NCBI GenBank assembly: GCA_900551985.1
Contig: URYG01000035.1
Location: 1-19,654, forward strand
Length of the DNA: 19,654 nt
Reading direction: 5' to 3'
Origin: an uncultured Prevotella sp.
Lineage (GTDB): Bacteria > Bacteroidota > Bacteroidia > Bacteroidales > Bacteroidaceae
Shown: positions 6,678 through 13,717 of the stretch, piece by piece
How the letters are laid out: each line of letters begins with the position of its first letter
Numbering within the stretch: position 1 is the stretch's first letter
Made by a program: the position numbers and the translations under genes
Notes under the pieces: generated by a model
Databases searched by the model: none
Told to the model about the DNA's origin: nothing
Seen by the model: the letters and a program-made list of their open reading frames with translations, nothing else

Positions 6678-6739
6678 AATCTTTCATATTTTATAAAGTC
6701 TTGTGAAGAAGACTCCTGCGTGAAGTTCCTTACACGATG

Positions 6740-6769
6740 CAAAGATACTAAAAAATATCAGAACCCAAA
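6740..6769 (-). promoter_or_regulatory. Promoter of the HU-like gene
   Basis: On the minus strand TATCTTTG (6747-6740) is a full -7 box, with TTTG (6769-6766) 18 nt upstream, slightly short of the usual spacing. The stretch GCAAAGATACTAAAAAATAT recurs with one change at 16836 in the promoter of the gldB-like gene. Confidence 0.65.
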
Positions 6770-6826
6770 CAAAAAGATAGAGAAAATCATATATATAATA
6801 AGGTGTACGCACACAATTAGGCTACA

Positions 6827-6847
6827 TTAACCTTTACGAAAAGTTAA
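6827..6847. promoter_or_regulatory. 21-bp dyad upstream of gdhA
   Basis: TTAACCTTT at 6827-6835 mirrors AAAAGTTAA at 6839-6847 with one mismatch in nine pairs. It lies about 45 bp upstream of the gdhA -33 element, a plausible position for a nitrogen-responsive activator. No known regulator is recognised. Confidence 0.35.
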
Positions 6848-6892
6848 AAGATTGTCTTTTTTCTACTTTTTGTGCATTTTTTCTTTCTTTTT

Positions 6893-6924
6893 GTTGGTTA
6901 TTTCAAGAAAAAACTATATCTTTG
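6893..6924 (+). promoter_or_regulatory. gdhA promoter
   Basis: GTTG at 6893-6896 and TATCTTTG at 6917-6924 are 20 nt apart and match the Bacteroidota -33/-7 consensus. The leader to the ATG at 6976 is about 45 nt. Confidence 0.75.
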
Positions 6925-6975
6925 CAATCGCAAACAATAAAAGAGAAATTTCAAACACAATAAAAGATAAAGATT

Positions 6976-8310
6976 ATGAAAGCATCTGAAGTAATCGCGA
7001 ATCTCCAAAGAAGATTCCCAAATGAGCCGGAGTATATCCAGGCAGTTAGTCAGGTTCTCGGTACTATCGAGGAAGAGTACAACAAGCACCCTGAGTTCGA
7101 GAAGGCAAACCTCATCGAGCGCCTCTGCATCCCAGACCGCATCATCCAGTTCCGTGTATCTTGGGTAGATGATAAGGGTAACGTTCAGACTAACATGGGT
7201 TACCGCGTTCAGCACAACAACGTGATCGGCCCTTACAAGGGAGGTCTTCGCTACCACAAGTCTGTTAACTTGGGTATCCTGAAGTTCCTTGCTTTCGAGC
7301 AGACTTTCAAGAACTCTCTTACTACTCTCCCTATGGGTGGTGCAAAGGGTGGTTCTGACTTCTCTCCACGTGGCAAGAGCAACAACGAGGTGATGCGTTT
7401 CTGCCAGGCTTTCATGACTGAGCTTTACCGTCACATGGGTCCAGACGAGGATGTTCCTGCTGGCGATATCGGTGTTGGTGGCCGTGAGGTAGGTTACCTC
7501 TTCGGTATGTACAAGAAGTTGACTCACCAGTTCCAGGGTGTCTTGACCGGTAAGGGTCAGGAGTTCGGTGGTTCTCTCATCCGTCCTGAGGCTACTGGTT
7601 ACGGTAACGTTTACTTCCTCTGCAACATGCTCGCTACCAAGGGCATCGACATCAAGGGCAAGACTGTATTGGTTTCCGGTTCTGGTAACGTTGCTCAGTA
7701 CACTATGGAGAAGTTGCTCCAGTTGGGTGCTAAGCCTGTTACATGTTCAGACTCTGATGGTTACATCTACGATCCAGACGGTATCGACCGCGAGAAGCTC
7801 GACTACATCATGGAGCTCAAGAACGTAGAGCGTGGCCGTATCAAGGAGTATGCTGAGAAATATGGCGTGAAGTATGTAGAGGGTGCTAAGCCTTGGTTTG
7901 AGAAGGCTGACATCGCTCTTCCTTCTGCTACTCAGAACGAGATCAACGAGGAGGCTGCCAAGGCTCTCATCGCCAACGGCGTATTCGCTGTGAGCGAGGG
8001 TGCTAACATGCCTACTACTCCAGAGGCTATCAAGGTGTTCCAGGATGCTAAGATCCTCTACGCTCCAGGTAAGGCTGCCAACGCTGGTGGTGTGGCTGTT
8101 TCTGGTCTTGAGATGAGCCAGAACTCTGAGCGCCTGAAGTGGTCACGCGAGGAGGTTGACGCTAAGCTCCACGACATCATGAACGATATCCACGCTAACT
8201 GCGTGAAGTATGGTACTGAGAACGATGGTTACGTTAACTACGTAAAGGGTGCTAACGTAGCCGGATTCCTGAAGGTAGCTAAGGCTATGATGGCTCAGGG
8301 TATCGTATAA
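6976..8310 (+). CDS. gdhA: NADP-type glutamate dehydrogenase
   Basis: This enzyme of 444 aa, the usual length of hexameric class I glutamate dehydrogenases, interconverts 2-oxoglutarate plus ammonium and glutamate in the cytosol. The substrate-site segments are GPYKGGLRYHKSVN (about 85-98), PMGGAKGGSDFSP (119-131, catalytic Lys124) and DVPAGDIGVGGRE (159-171, catalytic Asp164). The nucleotide-binding Rossmann loop is VSGSGNVAQ (about 233-241). The C-terminal part, NAGGVAVSGLEMSQNS, is typical of this class. Cofactor preference for NADP(H) is inferred from the overall class, not from a specificity residue. Codon choice is strongly biased to GGT, GTT, CGT and TCT, unlike the GC-richer degP gene downstream, which suggests very high expression. 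It stands alone between its own promoter and terminator. Confidence 0.97.
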   Translation: MKASEVIANLQRRFPNEPEYIQAVSQVLGTIEEEYNKHPEFEKANLIERLCIPDRIIQFRVSWVDDKGNVQTNMGYRVQHNNVIGPYKGGLRYHKSVNLGILKFLAFEQTFKNSLTTLPMGGAKGGSDFSPRGKSNNEVMRFCQAFMTELYRHMGPDEDVPAGDIGVGGREVGYLFGMYKKLTHQFQGVLTGKGQEFGGSLIRPEATGYGNVYFLCNMLATKGIDIKGKTVLVSGSGNVAQYTMEKLLQLGAKPVTCSDSDGYIYDPDGIDREKLDYIMELKNVERGRIKEYAEKYGVKYVEGAKPWFEKADIALPSATQNEINEEAAKALIANGVFAVSEGANMPTTPEAIKVFQDAKILYAPGKAANAGGVAVSGLEMSQNSERLKWSREEVDAKLHDIMNDIHANCVKYGTENDGYVNYVKGANVAGFLKVAKAMMAQGIV

Positions 8311-8370
8311 AAGATGAAAATCGTAAAAACAAGATAAAAGATTTAATCATTTATTAGTTATTAATAGAAG

Positions 8371-8394
8371 CGGCGGGCTCGTGAGAGTCCGCCG
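8371..8394 (+). terminator. gdhA terminator
   Basis: CGGCGGGCTC (8371-8380) pairs with GAGTCCGCCG (8385-8394), with one G-U pair, around a GTGA tetraloop and followed by TTTTGCT. It lies about 60 bp after the gdhA stop. Confidence 0.8.
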
Positions 8395-8461
8395 TTTTGC
8401 TATTGTCCTAAATCGAAATTCAGAAACGGGCGCCCAAAAAAAAGAATGAGTTCTAAACGAA

Positions 8462-8869
8462 TCAGACCGGAGTATCTTCCGGATTCTCCTTGAAGAGATC
8501 TTCTGCCTGAGGAAGCTCATCTTCGTCAAACCACTGTGCGAGCTTGTCGTGAGCCTTCTGCTTCGCATCCTCAGAAACATCTCCCCATACCTTATGAAGT
8601 ACGAAGATGAGCACTGCCAGGTCGTCGCTCAGTCCCGCTATCGGAATAGCATCGGGAATCACATCGAGCGGACTGATGAGGTAGCCCAGGGCACCGATAA
8701 TCATCGCCTTGTCCTTGAGCGCCACCTTGTCACTCTCCAGCGTATAATAGAGAATGAGGGCTGCATAAACCATCTTGGCACCTGCACGCTTTGCCACGTG
8801 CGAAATCTTCTCGACAAATGCACTCTGAGTGAATTTGTCCTTATAAGCCATAAAGTCTGGTAAATTCAT
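8462..8869 (-). CDS. DUF1232 (YkvA-like) protein
   Basis: This 135-aa protein carries the DUF1232 core: ALGYLISPLDVIPDAIPIAG (residues 60-79) followed by SDDLAVLIFVL. The aspartates of the PLDVIPD and SDD segments are the family's conserved positions. The core is hydrophobic and may be membrane-associated. The N-terminal 30 residues are amphipathic and the C-terminal 35 are acidic. The biochemical function of the family is unknown. It follows the two-TM protein gene after 23 bp and is probably cotranscribed with it. It ends about 70 bp from the gdhA terminator. Confidence 0.85.
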   Translation of the reverse strand: MNLPDFMAYKDKFTQSAFVEKISHVAKRAGAKMVYAALILYYTLESDKVALKDKAMIIGALGYLISPLDVIPDAIPIAGLSDDLAVLIFVLHKVWGDVSEDAKQKAHDKLAQWFDEDELPQAEDLFKENPEDTPV

Positions 8870-8892
8870 ATCTTCAATGCTTTAAAAAGTTA

Positions 8893-9327
8893 TTATCTTT
8901 TTTCGTAGAAGAGTACTGCCTTGATAAAGGTCTCCATCTTCGTTTCCTTATGCTTGTTCACACGGTAGAGGATCACCATCTGGAGCAATGCCTTGCAGAA
9001 GCAGGCGAGCAGCAGACCGATGATGATGGCGATGATGGTGGTCATTGCCTTGCCGTTCTCATAGATAGGCGACTTATCCGGGAAGCAGGAAAGGATCAGT
9101 ACGGGGATGACCGTGATGAAACCGCCCACCGTGAGCTGCGTGCGCTTGGAACCGCCCATGTCGAGGATGGCCTGCTTGTCGAAGAGATAGTCATCCAGCT
9201 CCATGCGGGTAAGTCCGTAGTTCTCCAACTTAGGGAAGTCGGGCTCATCGCCATACTTCTGCATCTTGTTGGTTACCTTGTGCTCAAAATCGTCTAATAT
9301 CTGCTTTTCCGGTTCTCTGAGATTCAT
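8893..9327 (-). CDS. Two-TM membrane protein of unknown function
   Basis: This 144-aa protein has a soluble, charged N-terminal half (residues 1-60, beginning MNLREPEKQILDDF) and two hydrophobic segments at about 67-82 and 95-121, separated by a short loop with DKSPIYENGK. A short basic tail follows. I do not recognise the family. It is likely the first gene of a two-gene unit with the DUF1232 gene. No consensus promoter is evident in the 114 bp between it and rnpB, so read-through from rnpB is possible. Confidence 0.7.
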   Translation of the reverse strand: MNLREPEKQILDDFEHKVTNKMQKYGDEPDFPKLENYGLTRMELDDYLFDKQAILDMGGSKRTQLTVGGFITVIPVLILSCFPDKSPIYENGKAMTTIIAIIIGLLLACFCKALLQMVILYRVNKHKETKMETFIKAVLFYEKR

Positions 9328-9441
9328 AATTGCTGGTTATTTTTTAAATGGTTTGAAACATCGCATCCTACATTACATCGACAGGTATTTATGTCTCCAT
9401 ACCTTATTATATATATAAGATGCAGAAAGAACTAAAAGAAA

Positions 9442-9880
9442 GAAAGCAGTGCCCCTATAAGCCGAGTTCTGTACCCATACCGCCAGGAAGCGATACGGGC
9501 GCCTGTCATTTATCTAGTCCCAGAGTCACCCCTGGGCTCAAGCACTCTACCCTCCGCAGCAGCCCGAAGGCAATCGGACGAGCCGCCCTCAATCTGCGGT
9601 TTACATGAGCTTACAGCTCCCAGATGGCACAGCCTGGCGATCACCCGCCAGCTGGTGGTCTCTTACACCACCTTCTCACCCTTACCCGACACTAAACCAC
9701 GATGCCCTGCCGGAGCCTGACTTCGCTACGGAATAAGTTTCGGGCGGTAATTTTCTTCTACCGACACCTACTGTCACCAATAGCTTCTATTTTCGGAAGT
9801 GGGATGCCCTACGCTGCCCGGACTTTCCTCTCGCACCCCCCAGTAGAGAATGCCAGCGACAAGCCGGAGCACTGCTTTCG
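9442..9880 (-). ncRNA. rnpB: RNase P RNA (class A)
   Basis: This is the catalytic RNA of RNase P, which matures tRNA 5' ends. On the minus strand, the conserved 5' motif GAGGAAAGTCCGGGC is found near 9835-9821, and the conserved 3' motif ending in ACAGAACTCGGCTTAT near 9472-9457. Helix P1 is perfect: GAAAGCAGTGC (9879-9869) pairs with GCACTGCTTTC (9452-9442). The total of about 438 nt is slightly longer than the E. coli RNA. A T-rich stretch follows P1 directly (minus strand TTTCTTTCTTTTAG) and may terminate it. The ends are set by P1 pairing and could shift by a few bases. Confidence 0.96.
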
Positions 9881-9885
9881 AAATG

Positions 9886-9919
9886 CAAAGATAGCAAAAA
9901 AGTTCGACTTAACCGCCAA
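9886..9919 (-). promoter_or_regulatory. rnpB promoter
   Basis: On the minus strand TATCTTTG (9893-9886) ends only six bases before the start of helix P1, as expected for a stable RNA. A TTGG (9919-9916) lies 22 nt upstream, a little longer than the usual spacing. Confidence 0.7.
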
Positions 9920-10330
9920 TTTCTCTGAGTTTTTAAACTCTTTTCGCTTTTTGGCGATGTTTTTACGACTTTCTCTTCCCGAAAGACTGACATTCCAGTC
10001 ATCTTTCTCTCCTGTTCCGTTCACATTCGTTTGCATATCAAGAGGTTTTAATTTCATATATAAAACTATCATTTTTCCGAAAAGTAGCAAATAATTGTAA
10101 AAATAGGGCTATTCTTGTTTAAGAGCCGTTAAAGTGTTAATTTTAAATGTTAAAACGGAATAAAAAATGACTCAAAGTTATACGTATATCAAAAAATGAC
10201 TCTATATTTGCAACCGAAAAGCTGAGGCAAGAGGCTGACAGATATGGCAGACCCGAGGGATTTGGCATAGAATTGGCTGATGGCTAGGCGTAACAATAAA
10301 AAGGAAATAATAACAAAAAGGATATTAAAC
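9920..10330. other. Intergenic region between rnpB and degP
   Basis: No gene is supported in this stretch of about 410 bp. It holds the divergent promoters of rnpB and degP. It also holds an AT-rich block with several TTAAA/GTTAA words (10125-10160) and a leader of about 115 nt before the degP start. Confidence 0.6.
10162..10210 (+). promoter_or_regulatory. degP promoter region with a 12-bp direct repeat
   Basis: TATATTTG at 10203-10210 is a good -7 box, but no TTG lies at the standard -33 distance. AAAAAATGACTC occurs twice, at 10162-10173 and 10191-10202, 29 bp apart, with the second copy touching the -7 box. The weak -33 and the direct repeat suggest control by an activator; that is inference. 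Confidence 0.5.
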
Positions 10331-11797
10331 ATGAAAAAGGTAACTAATTATGTAATGGCAGTGCTATGCGTAGGTTCGCTAGCATTCTCAACAGGTGCTT
10401 TCATGAAGGTGAACGCTTCACCAGCTGTAACAGCAGAGGCACCAGGTCAACCAGTTGATCTCACTTACGCAGCAGAGAAGGCTCTGCCAGCCGTGGTACA
10501 TATCAAATACGTACAGAACTCGAAGGTGAAGACCGTAGATGTTCAGAGCGACCCATTCGGCGGATTCTTCGACCCATTCGGATTCTTCGGCAATCCTGGA
10601 GGTCAGGGCGGCACACGCAAGCAGCAGGTGCAGACTCCTAAGAGAGAGGCTACAGGTTCGGGCGTAATCATCAGTTCAGACGGATACATCGTTACCAACA
10701 ACCACGTGGTGGAAGGCGCAGACGAGCTGACCGTGACCCTGAACGACAACCGCGAGTACTCTGCACGCATCATCGGTACCGACAAGAGCACCGACCTCGC
10801 CCTCATCAAGGTGGACGGCAAGAACCTGCCTACCCTGCCTATCGCCAACAGCGACAACGTGAAGGTGGGTGAATGGGTAATCGCAGTGGGCAATCCATTC
10901 GGACTCAACAACACCGTTACCGCAGGTATCATCTCTGCCAAGGCACGTTCGCTCGGCGCCAACGGCGTGGAGAGCTTCATCCAGACCGATGCTGCCATCA
11001 ACGCAGGTAACTCGGGCGGTGCACTCGTCAACACCCAGGGCGAGCTGGTGGGCATCAACGCCATGCTCTACTCACAGACCGGTTCCTACTCAGGCTACGG
11101 CTTCGCCATCCCTACCTCTATCATGAACAAGGTGGTGGATGACCTGAAGAAGTACGGAAGCGTACAGCGCGTGATGCTGAGCATCCAGGGCAGCGACGTG
11201 CTCAACTACATCAATGCCCAGAAGGAGAACGGCAAGGACGTGAACCTGGGAACCAACGAGGGTGTCTATATCGCCAAGGTAGATGAGGACGGCAACGGTG
11301 CTGCTGCCGGACTGAAGGAAGGCGACGTGATTACCAAGGTGGATGGCAAGAAGGTGACCAAGATGGCAGAGCTGCAGGAGTCGCTCAACGGCAAGCGCCC
11401 TGGCGACAAGATGAGCATCACCTACCTGCGCAACAAGAAGGAGACCACCAAGACCATCACCCTGAAGAATGCCCAGGGCAACACCTCAGTGATCAAGAGC
11501 GCAGACCTCGACGTACTCGGCGGAACCTTCCGTCCTGTAACAGAGAGCCAGAAGAACCAGCTCAGCATCAAGTATGGTGTAGAGGTGATGAAGGTGAACA
11601 GCGGTGCCCTGAAGGATGCAGGCGTTTCACGCGGATTCATCATCCAGCGCATCAACGACAGCAACATCACATCGCTCGACGACCTGCAGAAGGCTGTGAA
11701 GAGTGCTTCTACCAGCAAGGATCCTGTGCTCTACATCCAGGGTGTATGGCCTACAGGCAAGAAGGCTTACTTCGCCGTACCATTGCAGAAGGACTAA
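10331..11797 (+). CDS. degP: DegP/HtrA family periplasmic serine protease
   Basis: This Do-type protease/chaperone removes or refolds damaged envelope proteins. I place the start at 10331: an AAAGGA sits 8 nt upstream and the protein then opens with a signal peptide (MKKVTNYVMAVLCVGSLAFS). An in-frame ATG at 10280 would add 17 charged residues ahead of it. From the chosen start the protein is 488 aa. The catalytic triad is His125 (TNNHVVEG), Asp155 (STDLALIK) and Ser228 (GNSGGALVN). A Phe/Gly-rich loop (about 75-95, FGGFFDPFGFFG) corresponds to the family's flexible LA loop. Two PDZ domains follow, at about 280-370 (EGVYIAKVDEDGNGAAAGLK) and 395-485. The gene is monocistronic, with its own promoter and terminator. 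Whether it is DegP, DegQ or DegS cannot be told from sequence alone, though two PDZ domains exclude DegS. Confidence 0.95.
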   Translation: MKKVTNYVMAVLCVGSLAFSTGAFMKVNASPAVTAEAPGQPVDLTYAAEKALPAVVHIKYVQNSKVKTVDVQSDPFGGFFDPFGFFGNPGGQGGTRKQQVQTPKREATGSGVIISSDGYIVTNNHVVEGADELTVTLNDNREYSARIIGTDKSTDLALIKVDGKNLPTLPIANSDNVKVGEWVIAVGNPFGLNNTVTAGIISAKARSLGANGVESFIQTDAAINAGNSGGALVNTQGELVGINAMLYSQTGSYSGYGFAIPTSIMNKVVDDLKKYGSVQRVMLSIQGSDVLNYINAQKENGKDVNLGTNEGVYIAKVDEDGNGAAAGLKEGDVITKVDGKKVTKMAELQESLNGKRPGDKMSITYLRNKKETTKTITLKNAQGNTSVIKSADLDVLGGTFRPVTESQKNQLSIKYGVEVMKVNSGALKDAGVSRGFIIQRINDSNITSLDDLQKAVKSASTSKDPVLYIQGVWPTGKKAYFAVPLQKD

Positions 11798-11850
11798 TCG
11801 GCTGAGGGGCGCCTATCACCGGAAGAACCCGGCTGAAGTTCCTAAGAAAA

Positions 11851-11894
11851 GAGAACTCAGCCCCCTCTGAAAGGAGAACTCAGCCCCTCTGAAA
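11851..11894 (+). repeat. Tandem 22/23-bp repeat after degP
   Basis: GAGAACTCAGCCCCCTCTGAAA at 11851-11872 recurs at 11874-11894 with one fewer C. It is non-coding, lies between the degP stop and the terminator, and looks like a simple slippage duplication. Confidence 0.8.
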
Positions 11895-11909
11895 AGATAA
11901 AAAATGACA

Positions 11910-11943
11910 AAATAGCAGGTATTTTGAAAAATATCTGCTATTT
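11910..11943 (+). terminator. degP terminator
   Basis: AAATAGCAGGTATTT (11910-11924) pairs with AAATATCTGCTATTT (11929-11943), with one G-U pair and a TGAA loop, followed by a run of T. Confidence 0.85.
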
Positions 11944-11945
11944 TT

Positions 11946-11976
11946 TTTGTTTTTTCAAACAAAAAGTGTACTTTTG
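11946..11976 (+). promoter_or_regulatory. rpoD promoter
   Basis: TTTG at 11946-11949 and TACTTTTG at 11969-11976 are 19 nt apart, a full match to the Bacteroidota housekeeping consensus. The -33 element overlaps the T run of the degP terminator. The leader is about 18 nt. Confidence 0.75.
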
Positions 11977-12000
11977 CATCTACAAAATTAAATTGCTACC

Positions 12001-12864
12001 ATGAGACAACTGAAAATTTCAAAGTCTATAACGAATCGAAAGCGCATCGTTGGACAAATATCTCCAAGAAATTGGACACGCGAGGAGCTCCTCACGACCG
12101 ACGAGGAAGTGGAACTCGCACAGCGCATAAGAAAGGGAGATAAGAGAGCCCTGGAGAGATTGACCAAAGCCAACCTGAGATTCGTGGTATCTGTTGCCAA
12201 GCAATATCAGAATCAGGGACTCAGCTTACCTGACCTTATCAACGAAGGAAACGTTGGTCTTATCAAAGCTGCTGAAAAATTTGATGAAACACGCGGCTTC
12301 AAGTTCATCTCGTATGCCGTTTGGTGGATCAGACAGAGCATCCTGCAGGCTATTGCTGAGCAGAGCAGACTGGTGCGTCTCCCCCTCAACCAGGTGGGTA
12401 GCGTGAACAAGATAGCAAGGGAACTCAACAGATTCGAGCAGGAACACGAGCGCAAGCCGAGCGTGGATGAGATTGCCGAGCGCGTGGATTTGCCCGAAGA
12501 CAAGATTGCAGACGCCATGAAGGCGAACTCACGCCACGTGAGCATGGATGCACCTATCGCCGACGGCGAGGACAGCAGCATGATCGACTTCCTGGCTGGC
12601 GACTCATCGAATACCGACAGGGAACTCGTCACAGAATCGCTCAAGGCGGAGGTAAGCCGCATACTGAAGTTGCTCACCGACAAGGAGCAGAAGGTGGTGA
12701 GAGCATTCTTCGGAATAGACGGTTCGCCGGAAATGACCCTGGATGAGATAGGTGAAAAGTACAACCTGACGAGGGAGCGAGTAAGGCAGATCAAGGAGAA
12801 AGCCCTGCGCCGACTCAGACACAACACGAAGAATAAACTGCTGAAATCCTATCTGGGACAGTAA
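12001..12864 (+). CDS. rpoD: Primary sigma factor of RNA polymerase
   Basis: This 287-aa protein is the short primary sigma factor typical of Bacteroidota, without region 1.1. Region 1.2 and the start of region 2 cover about 20-60. The core-binding and promoter-melting regions 2.1-2.4 follow (NLRFVVSVAKQYQNQGLSLP, 58-77; RGFKFISYAVWWIRQ, 98-112). Region 3 starts at RLVRLPLNQ (123-131). The region 4.2 helix-turn-helix is MTLDEIGEKYNLTRERVRQI (about 245-264). It recognises the -33/-7 promoters seen throughout this window. The start ATG directly follows the leader of the 11946-11976 promoter. A secreted-protein gene follows after 29 bp without a visible terminator and may be cotranscribed. Confidence 0.96.
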   Translation: MRQLKISKSITNRKRIVGQISPRNWTREELLTTDEEVELAQRIRKGDKRALERLTKANLRFVVSVAKQYQNQGLSLPDLINEGNVGLIKAAEKFDETRGFKFISYAVWWIRQSILQAIAEQSRLVRLPLNQVGSVNKIARELNRFEQEHERKPSVDEIAERVDLPEDKIADAMKANSRHVSMDAPIADGEDSSMIDFLAGDSSNTDRELVTESLKAEVSRILKLLTDKEQKVVRAFFGIDGSPEMTLDEIGEKYNLTRERVRQIKEKALRRLRHNTKNKLLKSYLGQ

Positions 12865-12893
12865 GCGCAAAACATAAGTATAGAAAAGAATAA

Positions 12894-13517
12894 ATGAAAG
12901 TTTTAAAAATCGCATTAGCATTGGCTATCGCAGCCATCTCTTCATTCACGGCTCACGCCAAGAATGATCCGACAACTGCATATATGTTCGGTTTCGCATC
13001 GTCGTTCAGCGACTCTACGGTGTATATGACCAGCGTGCAGAGAGTTGATTCAGTATATCTGACTAACAAGAAGCTCTTCCTGGACAACAGAGAGAACTAC
13101 TCCCTGCAGCTGAAGGAATACCTGGAGTCGATAGGTGCACCCAAGAGAACCTGCATCGTGATCTTCGACCGCAACTTCAAGAAGGCAGAGAAGAAATGGA
13201 CCAAGCTGCACGACCGCTACACCAAGCAGGCGAAGGCAAAGCGCCTGAAGAACGGCGAGAAGCCGAAAGACCTCCCTACTCCATGGCAGATGAAGAACAT
13301 CGACGAGAGCAAGTTCATGTTCAAGGCAGTAGAGCCAAGCGACATGGAGGAGCCAAAGACCAAGGCTGAAAGAAAAGCTGAAAAGAAGGAGGCAAAGGCT
13401 CAGCTGAAGCAGAAGAAAGCGGAAGTGAAGAGCCAGCTGAAGCAGAGAAAAGCGGAAGTGAAGCAGAAGAAGGCGGAAGCCAAGAAGCTGAAAGCGGAAG
13501 CTAAGAAGAAGAAATAA
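12894..13517 (+). CDS. Secreted protein with Lys/Glu/Ala-rich tail
   Basis: This 207-aa protein of unrecognised family has a clear signal peptide (MKVLKIALALAIAAISSFTAHA, cut after about residue 22). A globular part of about 130 residues follows, containing TAYMFGFASSFSDSTVYMTS and SIGAPKRTCIVIFDRN. The last 50 residues form a highly charged helix with repeated KAE-V/A-K units (EVKSQLKQRKAEVKQKKAEA). The tail is strongly basic and likely a long single helix or coiled coil. The underlying DNA also repeats (GCGGAAG words), so its length may vary between strains. It lies 29 bp after rpoD and may share its transcript. No function can be assigned. Confidence 0.8.
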   Translation: MKVLKIALALAIAAISSFTAHAKNDPTTAYMFGFASSFSDSTVYMTSVQRVDSVYLTNKKLFLDNRENYSLQLKEYLESIGAPKRTCIVIFDRNFKKAEKKWTKLHDRYTKQAKAKRLKNGEKPKDLPTPWQMKNIDESKFMFKAVEPSDMEEPKTKAERKAEKKEAKAQLKQKKAEVKSQLKQRKAEVKQKKAEAKKLKAEAKKKK

Positions 13518-13618
13518 AACGCGGAAGCGTAAAAGATATAAGAATTTTTGATTCGGTAAAATGCTGCATTAGGGGGCTTAGGCCCACCTGATGCTCGTTT
13601 ACTATTGTTGGAGCCCTA

Positions 13619-13683
13619 GGAAGTTGTGAAACCTCCGAAGGCTAGTGGTTAAAATTAAGCCCCCGGAAGTTGTGAAACCTCCG
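13619..13683 (+). repeat. Duplicated 19-bp hairpin loop sequence
   Basis: GGAAGTTGTGAAACCTCCG occurs at 13619-13637 and again at 13665-13683, each flanked by AGCC...GGCT-type arms. The second copy forms the terminator at 13658-13689. The first has decayed arms (AGCCCTAGGA against TCCGAAGGCT) and looks like an older duplicate. Confidence 0.8.
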
Positions 13684-13689
13684 GGGGCT
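13658..13689. terminator. Bidirectional terminator between the secreted-protein gene and dpp4
   Basis: AGCCCCCGGA (13658-13667) pairs perfectly with TCCGGGGGCT (13680-13689), followed on the plus strand by GCTTTTTT. The minus side reads into TTAATTTT. It sits between convergent genes ending at 13517 and 13718. Confidence 0.85.
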
Positions 13690-13717
13690 GCTTTTTTATG
13701 GAATAAAACAGATGTCT

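Noticed and set aside
6108..6830. 240-codon plus-strand frame opposite the HU-like gene
   Set aside because: It is antisense to a gene with a promoter, terminator and domain evidence. The frame runs through the promoter region and has no recognisable domain.
9702..10094. 130-codon plus-strand frame at 9.7-10.1 kb
   Set aside because: It lies antisense to the RNase P RNA gene and its promoter, which explain the conserved sequence.
10280..10330. Upstream start for degP giving MARRNNKK
   Set aside because: It would put 17 charged residues before a clean signal peptide. The start at 10331 has a ribosome binding site at a good distance.
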